Shown here piece by piece: positions 1 through 11,857 of a stretch of 64,000 bases of DNA (its first letter is position 1; each line of letters opens with the position of its first letter). The stretch is taken from contig CM069876.1 of assembly GCA_036172665.1 (NCBI GenBank), forward strand, positions 44,733,001 through 44,797,000. Reading direction: 5' to 3'. Under the pieces are notes generated by a model. That model saw nothing but the letters and a program-made list of their open reading frames with translations. It was not told the origin of the DNA and made no database searches. Source of the DNA: Prosopocoilus inquinatus. Lineage: Eukaryota; Arthropoda; Insecta; Coleoptera; Lucanidae. Made by a program: the position numbers and the translations under genes.

Positions 1-157
1 AGATATAGCCTGAAATAATGATCTTATGATAATCTTGATGTCCCATAAAAATAAATAAGTAAATAAATCTCGTATGGTGGGTTTCACAAAAATGTTAATC
101 GGCGATTCATTTAATTCGTCATTGGACGAAGTAGATTTGAAACAACCAATTATATTA

Positions 158-378
158 GGCGTGTTCTTTTTGCCACAAATCTCATCTCAACTCAGATACA
201 ACGTCATTTCCATTGGCATGAACAAGTAAGTATGAACTGTGATTTCAATCTCCCATCTTGTCACTCATGCACTCCTATTGGTTGCCAGGTTGAAATACAC
301 ATTCAAACTTACTTGTTCGTACGAACGGAAATGACGTTTATCTGAGTTGAAGTGAGTTTTGCGCAAAAAGAACACACC
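158..378. mobile_element. Foldback MITE, copy 1
   Basis: A 221-bp element whose two halves are imperfect inverted repeats. The left end begins GGCGTGTTCTTTTTG and the right end reads as GGTGTGTTCTTTTTG on the other strand; inner arms share AACGTCATTTCC. It is flanked by TA on both sides (156-157 and 379-380), as expected of a TA target-site duplication of Tc1/mariner-type MITEs. A homologous copy lies at 54785-55010. It has no coding capacity. The family name is unknown to me. Confidence 0.7.
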
Positions 379-1266
379 TATTGTTTCACCCAATCGATCG
401 TAGGCTTTAATCACGCCGTTAAATTAATCGGTGATTAATGATTAATTTTGTAAAACTGGGGGGGGGGGGCAGTAATTTGTAATAATTACACAATTTAAAA
501 CAGAAGCAATTTTTAAATTGGCCGTAAAAGATTTTTTTGGGCTTCTTACCTGCGCTCCTAAGCTGTGTTGTCTTTCACTGCTTAATTGAATCTTGAGAGT
601 ATTCAAGCCATTGTTAATTAGGTTCGTTAAGTTCTGTTATTTACTAGAATTTAAGCTGCTGCTACAGCATGTAGAATTGACAAATGTAATAACCGACAGA
701 GTTGTCAACCTACATGGTTATTTATTTGACATGCATAAATTCTTTAAAGGCCGCGTTAAGTAAACTGTTAGCATCGCACTAATTATGTCAATCACTGATT
801 GGTGAACGCAGTGTTAATTGTTAAATGGTTGGTGAGATCGCCTTCGCCAAAACCACAAAACAATTAAAAGCGTTTTCGATTGGGTGGCAGCATGTGCACT
901 GAGCGTATTCGAGAAAATCACGGAGTAGCTGACATCTAGGGGAAGTTTTGTGAAGGTCCCTATAATAAGGAAAACATTGGAATGATATTTGGTTAACCTA
1001 TAAAAGTCCGTACAAAATATAAAATTGAAATGTTGTTTATGGGTTTTGTGACGTTACTTTATAATTACGTGCATATAATAATAAAACTAACAAAAGCATT
1101 GATGGATCCAAAAAAAGAGAGATTATGTTGAATATGCTGTTTTCTTTATTAAAAGCGCCATCTGTTGGCTACCGATTTCCGCGAATCTTCATCTTGTTTC
1201 ATTCCATGAGGTTAAAACGAGATGAAGATCTACTCGGTACACACAGTGCATGCCAATCGAAAATGC
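379..1266. other. Non-coding AT-rich stretch
   Basis: I see no gene here. It contains a 12-base run of G at 458-469 and no long open frame. It was inspected for the missing dyskerin N-terminal exons and none was recognised. Confidence 0.5.
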
Positions 1267-1297
1267 TATAAAACAGACATCAAGCATCAACTTCAGT
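1267..1297 (+). promoter_or_regulatory. Candidate core promoter: TATA box plus TCAGT initiator
   Basis: TATAAAA at 1267-1273 is followed by the arthropod initiator TCAGT at 1293-1297, so the expected start site A is at 1295, 28 bases downstream of the TATA box. This is the canonical insect spacing. The transcript would run to an ATG at 1381-1383 that directly abuts a consensus splice donor (GTAAGT at 1384). The owner is unclear: an exon ending there is in phase 0, whereas the first visible dyskerin exon needs one preceding base, so the two cannot be joined in frame without another exon. Confidence 0.5.
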
Positions 1298-1383
1298 GCT
1301 GCCAATCAACTCGACCAAAAATTCCTTTTTCGGCGTACATTATTTCCCTAGAATTCCCTAAATTAATAAGAGAAATTTATATG

Positions 1384-1505
1384 GTAAGTTAAAGTACCTG
1401 AAAAAACATGATTACAATGAAACAGTAAAAAATATTTAGAAATTTAAATAGGAAGTTAAAGTACCTGAAAAAAACATGATTACAATAAAACAGTAAAAAA
1501 TATTT
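1384..1505. repeat. Short direct duplication
   Basis: Two copies of a ~54-bp sequence containing AAGTTAAAGTACCTGAAAAA lie at 1384-1437 and 1451-1505. The first copy supplies the GTAAGT donor; the second has GGAAGT in its place and so could not act as a donor. Confidence 0.7.
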
Positions 1506-1605
1506 TAACATAAATTTATACAATTGTTAAAACAAACGAAAGAAATATATCAAAACATTCTAACCTTGCAGCCATCAGAAGCAGTGCTGCCAACTCATAA
1601 ATTTC

Positions 1606-1870
1606 GAAGTCCCTTTTTTTTAGAGAAGAAAAATCGAATTTTGACGTTACTTTTGTAATTTGATCGCCCTTTTTTTAGAGAAAAAAAAAATCAGATTTTG
1701 ACGTTTTGATCGCTTTTTTTTATAGAAAAAATTGAATTTTGACGTTAGTTTTGTAATTTGTTTGCCTTTTTTTTAGAGAGAAAAAAAAAACGAATTTTGA
1801 CGTTGGCTTTGCAGTTTTGATCGCCCTTTTTTTTTTAGAAAAAATATTTATTTTGACATTAGTTTTGTAG
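1606..1870. repeat. Degenerate ~60-bp minisatellite
   Basis: About five units of the form T-run, TAGAGA, A-run, then AATTTTGACGTTAGTTTTG and a TGATCGCC-like end. Units differ mainly in homopolymer length. Apparently intronic or upstream sequence. Confidence 0.65.
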
Positions 1871-2400
1871 TTTCATTTGTTTATGGATTACTGTCTTTAA
1901 GTTTGAAATTCTTCCTCAACAAACATTTCCGTCCCTATTAGAATTTTCTTTTGCGATCATCATTTGTTTCCATCTACAAACATTTCTGTCACTTTCTGTT
2001 TTTTTTTGTCGTTGCTTTGTTGTTTTTCTTTTGTTTTTGGTTGTCTTCCGAAATTATTTCTTTTCCTTTCGTAAATATAACTGAAGTTGACTCTTGTCCG
2101 ATCAAAAATTGTAAGCTATCAAACGATAGTGAAACGTTGAGTGCTTTTCCAATTGCAAAAAAAAACTTTTTAATTCGTAAATATAACGATCGTCATTTGT
2201 TTTCTTCATGGTTTTCCGTCTTGAAATTATTCACGATCGTCGTTTGTTTGTTTTTTCCTTATTGAAATTAACAACTGAAAATTTTTTCGCTCTTCCTGTG
2301 GTTCCTTCGCGAATCATTATTGCGGTCGTCGTTTGTTTTATTTTTGTAATGATTACGGCGCCGGTAATTATTATTACCTCGGATGGTTTTCGTGTTACAG
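1871..2400. other. Non-coding, T-rich, upstream of visible dyskerin exons
   Basis: Open frames here are low-complexity F/V/I-rich translations and resemble no protein. It contains GTTGACTCTTGTCCG (about 2086) and GAAACGTTGAGTG (about 2131), motifs of a dispersed repeat also seen at 17.0-17.3 kb and 51.0-51.25 kb. It ends in the acceptor GTTACAG at 2394-2400. Confidence 0.5.
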
Positions 2401-5176
2401 GGTGTTTAATCGTGTGCATAGACAGGGCGACGCGCCTCGTAAAATCGCAGCAGGCAGCCGGGAAGGAGTACGTCGCGGTGTTCAAACTGCACTCGAACGT
2501 CGAGGGCGGCGCCGTCAGAGTTCTGCAGGGTCTGGAAAAATTACGTGGCGCCCTCTTCCAGCGGCCGCCGTTAATATCGGCCGTCAAACGTCAGCTGCGC
2601 GTCAGAACCGTCTACGACAGCAAATTGTTCGAGTACGATGAGACCAGGAACATGGGTACGTAACCTCAAAAGTCGGTTCTAAGTTAAATTTTTTTTTTTT
2701 TTTTTTGGGGGGGGGAGTCCATTAACACATACTAATATATTAGAAACAATATTTATTTTGGTTCTTAGATAATAAAATCAAAAAGGTAAAAAAACTATGC
2801 GGTTTAAGTGTAGTCAGATGTGACGTTTGGCGACATTGGTTGGCGCTTGAAACAATTTCAAACAAACGTCAATTTGGAGGTTATGTTTCTAATTTCGGAT
2901 GGCTTGAGTTGAAAATAATAATAATTTCAGCTACACTTCAACTCCAAGGTAACTTTTGTAATTTGAGATGTCAACAAGTGTACTTAAATATGTTGTTGCC
3001 AACCTAACAAAATAAAATTAGTGTATTTTATTGAGATTGGGTTGCATTAAAAAAAGATTTAAAGCCAGGATCAAATCTGATCATAGGTTAGAATCTGACA
3101 GACTTGGGCTGCGGTAAGTGAACGGTCGAAGTGGTCAGACCAAACCACCTGATCACTTTTCTTAATTGGTTATTGGTCAGAAGGTTTAGTCGGACCGTTG
3201 ACTTGACGATTTTGTACAATTTGACCGTTCACTTTAGTCGGCCCTGATGACCTTCAGCATATGTAATGGTTGGTGGCATTGACTGGCGCTTGAAACAATT
3301 TCAAACAAATGTCAATTTGGAGGTTATGTTATAATTTCAGCCACACTTCAATTCCAAAGTAACTTGTAATTTGAGATGTCAAAAAGTGTATTTAAATATG
3401 TTATTGCCAACCTGACAAAATAAAATTTGTGTACTTTATTGAGGTTGGGTTGTATAAAAATGATTTAAAATCAGGATTAATTCTAATCATAGGATAGAGT
3501 GTAACATCGCATTATGCACGATTGCAAAAAAAAGTCAGGATTAAATTTAATCATAGCTTAGAATGTGACAGGCTTAACGACCTTCAGCACAATTGTGTGG
3601 CACATTCTAAGTTTAAGGCTTAAATTTAATTCGGTTTTAAATTTTTTATGCAATCCACTCTAAATGAATGACTCTCAAATGAGTTTCAACTATAATAGAA
3701 AAATAATTTAATTATATAATTAACCTCTTCTTTTCCCATCAAAAAATCTAAATTCGTTTTTAGCCCTTCTACAACGATCTTGATCCTCTAAAGATTTTAG
3801 AATAGGCCACCCATCAGTCACGTCGGAAATAACTTACTTCGTGTTTTTTTTTCATAAATGCACGCAAGTAGAATGGGTTGCCTATTTCCAAGTTTTAAGG
3901 CGCGACGACTTAAAATATCCAAATCTTTTCATTAAACTTTCAGACCCAGTTTTACAGTGACGGTTTAATCCTTCACAACAGTTGTTGAAATAATCGCTGC
4001 TAAGGATTTAAGCCTCAGCTCAAAGTTGAGTCCCATTTGTAAAAGTGGACCGAAATTGTTTTCAGGGGTATTTTGGGTCAGTTGTGAAGCTGGGTCTTAC
4101 ATACGCACAATGTGTGTCCACCTTGGGCTTGTGCTCGGAGTCGGGGGGCAGATGCTGGAGCTGAGGAGGGTCCGGTCCGGCATTCAAAGTGAGAAAGACC
4201 ACATAGCAACGATGCATGACGTTTTAGACGCCCAATGGCTGTACGAAAACCACAAGGACGAGAATTACCTGCGAAGGGTCATTCGACCACTCGAGGGTCT
4301 CCTGGTCGGGCACAAAAGAATTATTATGAAAGACAGTTCCGTAAGCAACTTCTAACCATATAAAATTTTTGCAATCTACTAATTTTCTTGACCCTAGGTA
4401 AATGCGGTTTGTTACGGTGCAAAAATCTTACTCCCTGGAATTTTACGGTATCAGGACAGTATAGAATTGAACGAGGAAATCGTAATAGTAACGACCAAAG
4501 GAGAAGCGGTGGCTTTGGCCATTGCTTTAATGACCACTGCAACAATAGCGAGCTGTGATCATGGTATCGTGGCTAAAATCAAAAGGGTCATAATGGAAAG
4601 AGATACCTACCCGAGGAGATGGGGGCTTGGACCGAGGGCCTCCCAGAAGAAAATATTGATTGCGAAAGGCCAACTTGACAAGCACGGAAAACCAAACGAG
4701 AACACACCCAAGGAATGGTTGAATAGCTACGTGGATTACTCGTACGTTCCAGCTGCTCCCAAAAAGTACCCTCTTTTAATTTAAGTATTTTCTTGCAGGG
4801 TTAAAAAGGAGGCCGAGCCCTCAGGTGAAGAAACGGAGAAGAAAGTATGCCCCGTACACCTCGATGGACCAATTTTTTTTTACTGCCGTTTTGTTTTAGA
4901 GGAAGTTAAGTGTTTCGAGTACGGTCGATGATGTTAACACATCGGTGAAGCAGGAGGCAAGTCCGAAGGAAAAGCATAAAAAGAAGAAGCACAAGAAAAA
5001 CGAGCAGGAAAGTATAATGGAGACGGTCGAAGGAGAATCTGCGGTCAGTGAAGAAACAGTAAGAGAGGAATTCAAGCGTGTTACTTACAACCCTGGTTAT
5101 ATTACGTTTATTTTAGGAAGTAAAGAAGGAAAAGAAGAAAAAGAAAAAGAAAGATAAGGCGGAAGCTAACGAATAA
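2401..5176 (+). CDS. DKC1: Dyskerin (H/ACA snoRNP pseudouridine synthase subunit), six 3' exons
   Basis: Exons 2401-2655, 4066-4340, 4398-4765, 4799-4844, 4900-5058 and 5117-5176 join with GT/AG introns and consistent phases into 386 codons plus stop. Dyskerin/Nop60B/Cbf5 isomerises uridine to pseudouridine in rRNA and snRNA, guided by H/ACA RNAs, in the nucleolus and Cajal bodies, together with Nop10, Nhp2 and Gar1. Visible family landmarks in order: [76 protein letters not shown], then the PUA domain from VNAVCYGAK through [18 protein letters not shown] to [11 protein letters not shown]. The C-terminus is lysine-rich and ends KKDKAEANE. The part that should precede this, including the catalytic Asp of the TruB fold, is not found in 1-2400, so the gene is 5'-incomplete here. 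Intron 1 (2656-4065) carries an internal duplication. Confidence 0.93.
2828..3590. repeat. Direct duplication inside dyskerin intron
   Basis: About 280 bp starting near 2828 is repeated near 3268. Both copies contain CGCTTGAAACAATTTCAAAC, GTCAATTTGGAGGTTATG and AATTTGAGATGTCAA; a third partial copy with TTTAATCATAGCTTAGAATG follows at about 3545. Non-coding. Confidence 0.75.
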
Positions 5177-5378
5177 GGTTTTTTCTTACATTTTTTTAAC
5201 TGTCTACTTATAAGAACTTTTTTTTTACTTTACTTACATTAGTGAGTGTCAAGATGTTTGACTGTAATTTTGGAAAAGCAAGCGAGTTTTTTGTTGATTC
5301 TGCAATAGTTGGCTGCATCGTGGGAATTTAGGCCGACGGCCGGCAGGTATTTTATGGAGTTTTTATAAAACTACAGGA

Positions 5379-5384
5379 AATAAA
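5379..5384 (+). terminator. Candidate poly(A) signal of dyskerin
   Basis: AATAAA lies 203 bases past the dyskerin stop codon, followed by a T/G-rich stretch. It is the first consensus signal after the stop. Confidence 0.5.
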
Positions 5385-5639
5385 TTTGTTTTAAGAGAGA
5401 AGAAAAAAAAAAACTAAATAGTGAACTGAAGCCTTTCCTCAAACCATTTCCTTTTTCAGTGCTTGATTGAAACATACAAAAGAATTAACTTGAAACGACA
5501 TTTTTAAATTGAATTCAATTCTTCAATCACATTTTTAGAAAAAAAGTATAATAGTTTGCTTATGCATTGGATCTTTTGTTGCCTTTTAAAAGTTAATTAA
5601 AATTAAAAAAAGAAAATTTTTACTTAGCTCGAAAAAAAA

Positions 5640-7840
5640 AACTTACAGTTGTTGACAAGTAAGACCAATAGTTCAAAAGAGTGTAACATGAAAGCTGAAG
5701 CAACTAAGAAAATAATTTAAACTTTACGCTCACTTTTAAAAAGACGAGGAAATTAAATTCTTTATAAAAAGTTTGACAGTTAATAAAAAATAACAAAAAA
5801 ACGTATATAAGAATAAAAAAAAAACAACTGAGAAAAAAAAAACTAAACTATACAGGGTGCTTCAGAAACTTGTACTTGTTGGCATTTCACTTTGACAAGT
5901 TTGACAGACGATTAAAAAGAATAATATGAAAACTAAGATAGATAATTAAGAAAGCGATTTGACTTCTATGTTCATTTTTAAAAAGTTAAGAAAATTAAAT
6001 TCTTTATGAAAGTTTATCAGTTTAGAAAAAAACAAAAAAATTATAAGAAGAAAACAATTAATATTTGTACCCAGGTCGAGGAAAAATAGAGAAAAGTAAC
6101 CTGTACAAGTTGATCCAGAAACTTGACATTTAACTTTGACAAGTTTGACAGACTAAGATAAGAAAATTAAATTCTTTATAAAAGTTTGACAGTTTAAAAA
6201 AAAATAAAAAAAATTATAAGAAGAAAACAATTAATATTTTTACCCAGGTCGAGGAAAAAGAATGAAAAATAAGCTGTACAAGTTGCTTTAAAAACTTGAC
6301 ATTTCACTTTGACAAGTTTGACAGACGATTAAAAAGAGTAATATGAAAACTGAGATAACTAAAAAAACAATTTAAACTTTACGCTCACTTTTAAAAAGAC
6401 GAGAAAATTAAATTCTGTATAGAAGTTTGACAGTTAATAAAAATAAGTGTCAAAAATATGTGAATTAGGAAATCAACTTATTTCCAGAGTAGAAAAAAAT
6501 AAGAAATTAAAGTCTGTGCAGGTGTTTCCCTGGAAATTAATGGCTGCCTTCTCGATATTTGACTTTGACAAGTTTGACAGACAATTCAAAAAAATATGAA
6601 ACAGATGATGCGGTGTGCCTTTTAAATATAAAAAAATAACAATAAACTGTATTACTTTAGAAATTTGAGGGCACTTTGCCGACGTTTTATTTTGACAAGT
6701 TTGACAGATGTCGCAGTAACTGAATTTGTTCGTCATGGCCCACTAATCTATTTATTTTGTGTTTTTAATGAATAAAAAGCGTGCACTTATCGACATTTCA
6801 CTTTGACAAGTTTGACAAATAATTAAGAAAACTAAGATACTATTTAAATTAGGTATAAAAAGTTTGACAATTAATAAAAAAAAGAATAAGAAATTAAAAT
6901 CTATGCAGGTGCTGCTCTAAAAAATTGATGGCTTCTTCTTTTCGACATTTGATTTTGACAAGTTTGACAGACAATTAAAAAAAATGTGATTAGTATGCGA
7001 ATTGCGAAACAGCTGGTGTTTGCGATGCTCACTTTTAAATTGGAAAACTGAATAAATTTTATTACATTAGAAATTTGAACGCACTTTCGTCGACGCTCAC
7101 TATTAAAATGACAAGAAAATTAAATTATGTAGAAAAAGTTTGACAGTTAATAAAAAGGTGTGAAAAATATGTGAATTAAAAAAAAATATTAAAAAAAAGA
7201 ATTAAAGTCCATGCTTCTCTGAAAATTGATGGCTGTCTTCTCGACATTTGATTTTGACAAGTTTGACAGACAATTAAAAAAATATGATTAGTATGCGAAA
7301 CAGCTGGTGTTTATGGTGCTCATTTTTAAATTAAAGAAAAACAACCAACCACATTACTTTAAAAACTTGACCGCGCTGTTGTCGACGTTTAATTTTGACA
7401 AGTTTGACAGATGTCGAAGTAACTGAATTTGTTCGCCATGGCTGACTAATCTAATTATTTTGTTTTTTTTTTTGTTTGACGCATAAGAAAACTCGCACTT
7501 GTCGACATTTACGCTCACTTTTAAAAAAACAGGAAAATTAAATTCTGCATAAAAAGTTTGACAGTTAATAAAAAAGAAAACGTGAAAAAATATGTGAATT
7601 ACGAAAACAACTTATGAAGCTCACTTTTAAATTAGAAAAACAACAGAATAAACTATATTACTTTGACGTTTCGTTTTGACAAGTTTGACAGACATCAAAA
7701 CAACTGAATTCGTTTATCACGGCTTGCTAATCTAATTATTTTGTTAATGCATAGAATTTGACAGAATTGGTTCTCGATAAAATAAAACACGAATTTGACA
7801 AGTTTTGCTTTTGTTTTACTGCCAAGGCCATCTTGTTTCT
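5640..7840. repeat. TTTGACAAGTTTGACA tandem array
   Basis: A degenerate array with ten copies of TTTGACAAGTTTGACA, starting near 5891, 6135, 6308, 6564, 6691, 6802, 6954, 7253, 7394 and 7675. Each is usually followed by GACRATTAAAAA. Between them recur AAGTTTGACAGTTAATAAAAA and GAAAATTAAATTCT. Spacing is irregular (about 110-300 bp), implying nested or decayed units. No gene is apparent. It fills the gap between dyskerin and zinc-finger block A. Confidence 0.85.
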
Positions 7841-7976
7841 TAAAAACTAAAAATATTCTTAAAATGACGTTCACACCAAGCAGAACTTAATTTAACATCT
7901 TAAAATAAAATTCAAAAAAGTTTAGCTCATCACACCTTCGGGACACACTGTATAATAAAAATATCTGCTTAAAATG

Positions 7977-8838
7977 TCATTTTTTGTGATCATCCGACAA
8001 GTGCTTTCTTAATTTCCTGTAATATCTATACTTTTCCCCGCAAATATTACATTTATACGGCATTTCACCGTGACGTGCCACCATATGCGTTTTCAAATTC
8101 GGTGGAAAACGACTCTCGTAACTGCAGAATTTGCACTTGAACGGCTTTTCGCCGCTGTGTGTCAACAAGTGAAAGTTTAAGTTCGCGCGGTCTCTACACC
8201 GATACGCACAAACGTCACATTCGAACGGTTTCTCTCCGGTGTGTATCTTCGTGTGCGTCTTTAAGTTTTCGACTAAATTGCATCTGTAGTTGCAAAAGTT
8301 ACACGCGAACGGCTTTTCTTCGGTGTGTACTAACGTGTGGCGCTTAAGATGCGATGAGCTTGCGCTTCTGTAATCACAAAAGCTGCATTTGAACGGTTTC
8401 TCTCCGGTATGCGTGAACAAATGCTGTTTAAAATCGGAACGGAGCCAAGGCCCGCGGCCGCAAATGCCACATTTAAGCATGTTTTCGCCGGTATGCCGGC
8501 GAATGTGCTTTTGTAAATTCGAAGGTACGTTAGTCGCATAACCGCAGACGTTGCATTTCAGACATTTTTCAGCGTCGTGTGTCATCATGTGGTTTGTTAA
8601 GTTTGATTTGATGCTGCACTTGAACTCGCACTGCTTACATTTATACGGTTTTTCGCCGGTGTGTTTCAGCTTGTGCCTTCTTAGTGTGTAGGCGTTTAAG
8701 CACACGTAATTGCAGGAGTTGCATTTGAAGAATGTCCGGGCCGTTCGCTTCGCTCCTCTTTTCTTCATTTGCTCTACAAAATCGGTTAAAAGGACGACAG
8801 CGGTCTTAAGGATGATTTTAGAGGGGCGACTGGGAGGT
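7977..8838 (-). CDS. C2H2 zinc-finger block A, terminal exon, 9 fingers
   Basis: On the minus strand the exon starts after acceptor CTTTTGTTTCAG and runs 286 codons to a stop after LRKHLSDDHKK. The first 23 residues (PPSRPSKIILKTAVVLLTDF...) are open back to the acceptor, so a 5' exon is expected, although an ATG exists at 8768. Nine consecutive C2H2 fingers follow, mostly with TGEKP-type linkers. Finger 4 is irregular after its second Cys (GRGPWLRSDF). The last finger has the CGEKYRYYRKLRKH form shared in outline with blocks B and C. Polyzinc-finger proteins of this type usually bind DNA in the nucleus; the target is unknown. The exon has exactly the same length (862 bp) as block C. Confidence 0.88.
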
Positions 8839-9059
8839 CTGAAACAAAAGAAAAATGCCGTTTAAGAAAAAAATTAAAATCAAAACAAAAAATAAGACAG
8901 GGACAAGGATTAACGAAACCAAAAACGAATGTAATTTTTTAGAATTAATTTTATTAATAAAAATAAAAAGGAAATTATAATTTCTCAAAATCGGGGATGT
9001 TTTGGAAGTTTTGTTTCTTGCCCTTTGTTGCTTGTCTTTAAATGCGAAGACTAATTTTT
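8839..9059. other. Intron/intergenic sequence upstream of block A
   Basis: Holds the conserved acceptor region of block A and otherwise A/T-rich sequence; no 5' exon was recognised. Confidence 0.5.
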
Positions 9060-9345
9060 GTTTTTCTTGTTTTATACAGGGTGAGTCTTGACAAAACCAT
9101 CTCGCTTTTTAATTTGTTTAATCTTTCTTATACATTCTTTTCGTTTTTTGCCTTCTGCAGTTTTTTTTTAAGAACGACCTCTTTTTTTTTTTTTGTTTTA
9201 TACAGGGTGATTCTTGACAAAGTCCCTCCTTTTCAATTAATTTAATTTTTCCTAATAAATTTTCTTCCCGTTTTACTTCTTGCAGATTCTCTTAAAATGT
9301 GCCAGATTTCTTTTATACAGGGTAATTCTCAATTAAGCTCTTCCT
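9060..9345. repeat. Three tandem ~120-bp units with TACAGGGTGA
   Basis: TTTATACAGGGTGAGTCTTG near 9070 recurs as TTTATACAGGGTGATTCTTG near 9197 and TTTATACAGGGTAATTCTCA near 9311, each followed by a C/T-rich tract. The TACAGGGTG terminus matches the ends of the foldback elements elsewhere in the window. Confidence 0.7.
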
Positions 9346-9429
9346 TTTAAATTTATTTACTCCTTTCTAAATTAGTTTTTCTTTGTTTTCCTGACGGTGC
9401 TTCATTATTTCAATTTTCGTCTGTTATTA

Positions 9430-11770
9430 CACTCATTTCGAAACAGACTGACAGCTGACAGTTATAACGAACACTCAAGGACACAGTAAGACTACTAGAT
9501 TTATCGTTACTTTGTTCACAATAATTATAATTAATAATGCTAATTAAAAACACTGTGTTTATATATATTTTTTTAATTTTTAATAATCAAGTGGTACGCA
9601 CTGCACTGACTTAAAAATAAATTGACTCTAATTGTCCAAGTGACAGCTAACCTATACTGTATTTATCTTTAACTGTCAAATTGACGGATGTAACAGCATT
9701 TGTTTTTTGAACTAAAATAGTCAAGGTCATATTTTTCTTGGTTTGTATTAATGATAACAAAGAAAATTATTTTTCGATGTTAAAAAGCGCTTTGACAGAT
9801 AAAAAAGCATCAAACTTAAATGCGTATTTTTTTTTTTTTAAATAGGATCTTACGGCAGCGCTGATTTTGAAAACAAACAACCGAACTACGAACAGTCAAA
9901 GTGACACCTAACCTGTACACCTTTACAACTGTCAAACTGACAGTTATGACAGCGCGAACGATTTTTGAACTCAAATATGCAGGAAAGAAAATTATTTTTG
10001 CTACAGTGACAGTTAACCTCTAGTGATCTTTAACTGTCAAACTAACGGTTGCAACATCATTTGTTTACTGAACTAAAATAAAATGTTTTTTTTTAAATAG
10101 GATTTTATGACTGCACTGATTTGATAACAAACAACCAAACTTCGAACTGTCAAAGTGACATCTAACCTGCACACGTTTTTAACTGTCAATCTGACAGTTA
10201 TTACAGCGAATGATTTTTGAACTGAATTATACCGGAAAGAAAATTATTTTTGTCAAAGTGAGAGCTAACCTCTAGTTACCTTTAACTGTCAAAATGGCGG
10301 TTGCGACAGCATTTGTTTACTGACCTAAAATAAGTTTTTGTTTTTTTTTTAAATAGGATCTTATGGCAACACTGATTTGAAAATAAACAACCGAACTTCG
10401 AACTGTCAAAGTGACACCTAACCTTTACACTTTTACAACTGTCAAACTGACAATTATTACAGTGAATGATTTTTGAACTGAATTATACCGGAAGGAAAAT
10501 TATTTTTATGAAAGTGAGAGCTAACCTTTAACTGTCAAAATGGCGGTTGCGACAGCATTTGTTTACTGACCTAAAATAAGTTGTTTTTTTTTAAATAGGA
10601 TCTTATGGCAACACTGATTTGAAAATAAACAACCGAACTTCGAACTGTCAAAGTGACACCTAACCTGTACACCTTTACAACTGTCAAACTGACAGTTATA
10701 ACAGCGAACGATTTTTGAACTGAATTATACAGGAAAAAATACTTTTGAAAAAGTGACAGCTTAACCTTGCCTTTATCTGTCAAGTTGACGGTTGCATCAG
10801 CAATTGTTTATTAAACTGAAATAATTTTTTTAACTGTCAAATTGACTGTTGCAACTGCATTTGTTTACTGAATTAAAATAAATTGCTTTTTTAATAGGAT
10901 TTTATGGCAGCACTGATTTGAAAACAATCAACCATTGATTTGAAAAGAAACAACCGAACTTCGAACTGTCAAAATGACACCTAACCTGTACATGTTTATA
11001 ACTGTCAAACTGGTTTGGCAGTTGATGGTAAGTGACAGTTATAACAGCGAACGATTTTTGAACTCAATTATACAGGAAAAAAAATACCTTTGCCAAAGTG
11101 ACAGCTTAACCTTGCCTTTATCTGTCAAGTTGAAGGTTGCAACAGCTATTGTTTATTAAACTGAAATAAATTGTTTTTTTTTTTTTTTTGAAAATGGGAA
11201 TTTACGGCAGAACTGATTTGAAAACTGAAAACCAAATTTCGAACTGTCAAAGTGACACCTAACCTGTAGACGTTTGTAACTGTCAAACTGACAATTATAA
11301 CAACACGAGCTATTTTTCAAGTCAGTTATACGGGAAAGAAAATTATTGTTGTCAAAGTGACATTTAACCCCTAGTTACCTTTAACTGTCAAATTCATAGT
11401 TGCAACAGCATTTGTTTTTTGAACTAAAATAAATTGTTTTTTTTTAATGGGACCTTATGGCAGCACTGATTTGAAAAGAAACAATTGAACTTCGAACTGT
11501 CAAACTGACGCTTATAACAGCGAACGTTTTTTTTTTGAACTAAATTATATATTTTCTTTTTGGAGGGGGAGAGAGGGGGAATAAAACTTTTATTTTATTT
11601 TTAACAGAATACAAACGATATGAAACAGCAAAGCGACTAAACATAAACGCGATTGTTTTACCAAAAATCTTGGCAGCACTGATTTGAAAACAAGCGATCG
11701 TCGAACTGTCATCTGTCTCATCAACTGTCAAACTGACAGTTGCAATGGCGACGGATTTTCTTCGTCTCTT
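9430..11770. repeat. CTGTCAAACTGACAG tandem array, ~250-bp units
   Basis: About eight degenerate units marked by CTTCGAACTGTCAAAGTGAC or variants near 9889, 10138, 10396, 10635, 10958, 11239, 11489 and 11700. Each unit also holds CAACTGTCAAACTGACAGTT, a T-run with AATAGGATCTTATGGCA and GCAACAGCATTTGTTTACTG. It is extremely rich in TGACAG and CTGTCA. No coding sequence was seen. It fills the space between blocks A and B. Confidence 0.85.
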
Positions 11771-11857
11771 TTGACTGCTTTCATTTTTTTTAAAGACCAT
11801 TTAAAAAGACAAAAGTTTTTGAGTTTCATAAAGTATCAGAATTATCCTAACTAAAAT

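Noticed and set aside
1951..2265. 104-residue plus-strand open frame upstream of dyskerin
   Set aside because: Low-complexity F/V/L-rich translation of T-rich repeat DNA, with no similarity to the dyskerin N-terminus.
1295..2655. Direct splice from the ATG exon (ending 1383) to the dyskerin exon at 2401
   Set aside because: Phases disagree: the first ends in phase 0 and the second needs one preceding base. It would also omit the whole catalytic region.
5640..7840. CRISPR array
   Set aside because: Repeats are degenerate and unevenly spaced, the spacers are themselves repetitive, and the genome is eukaryotic.
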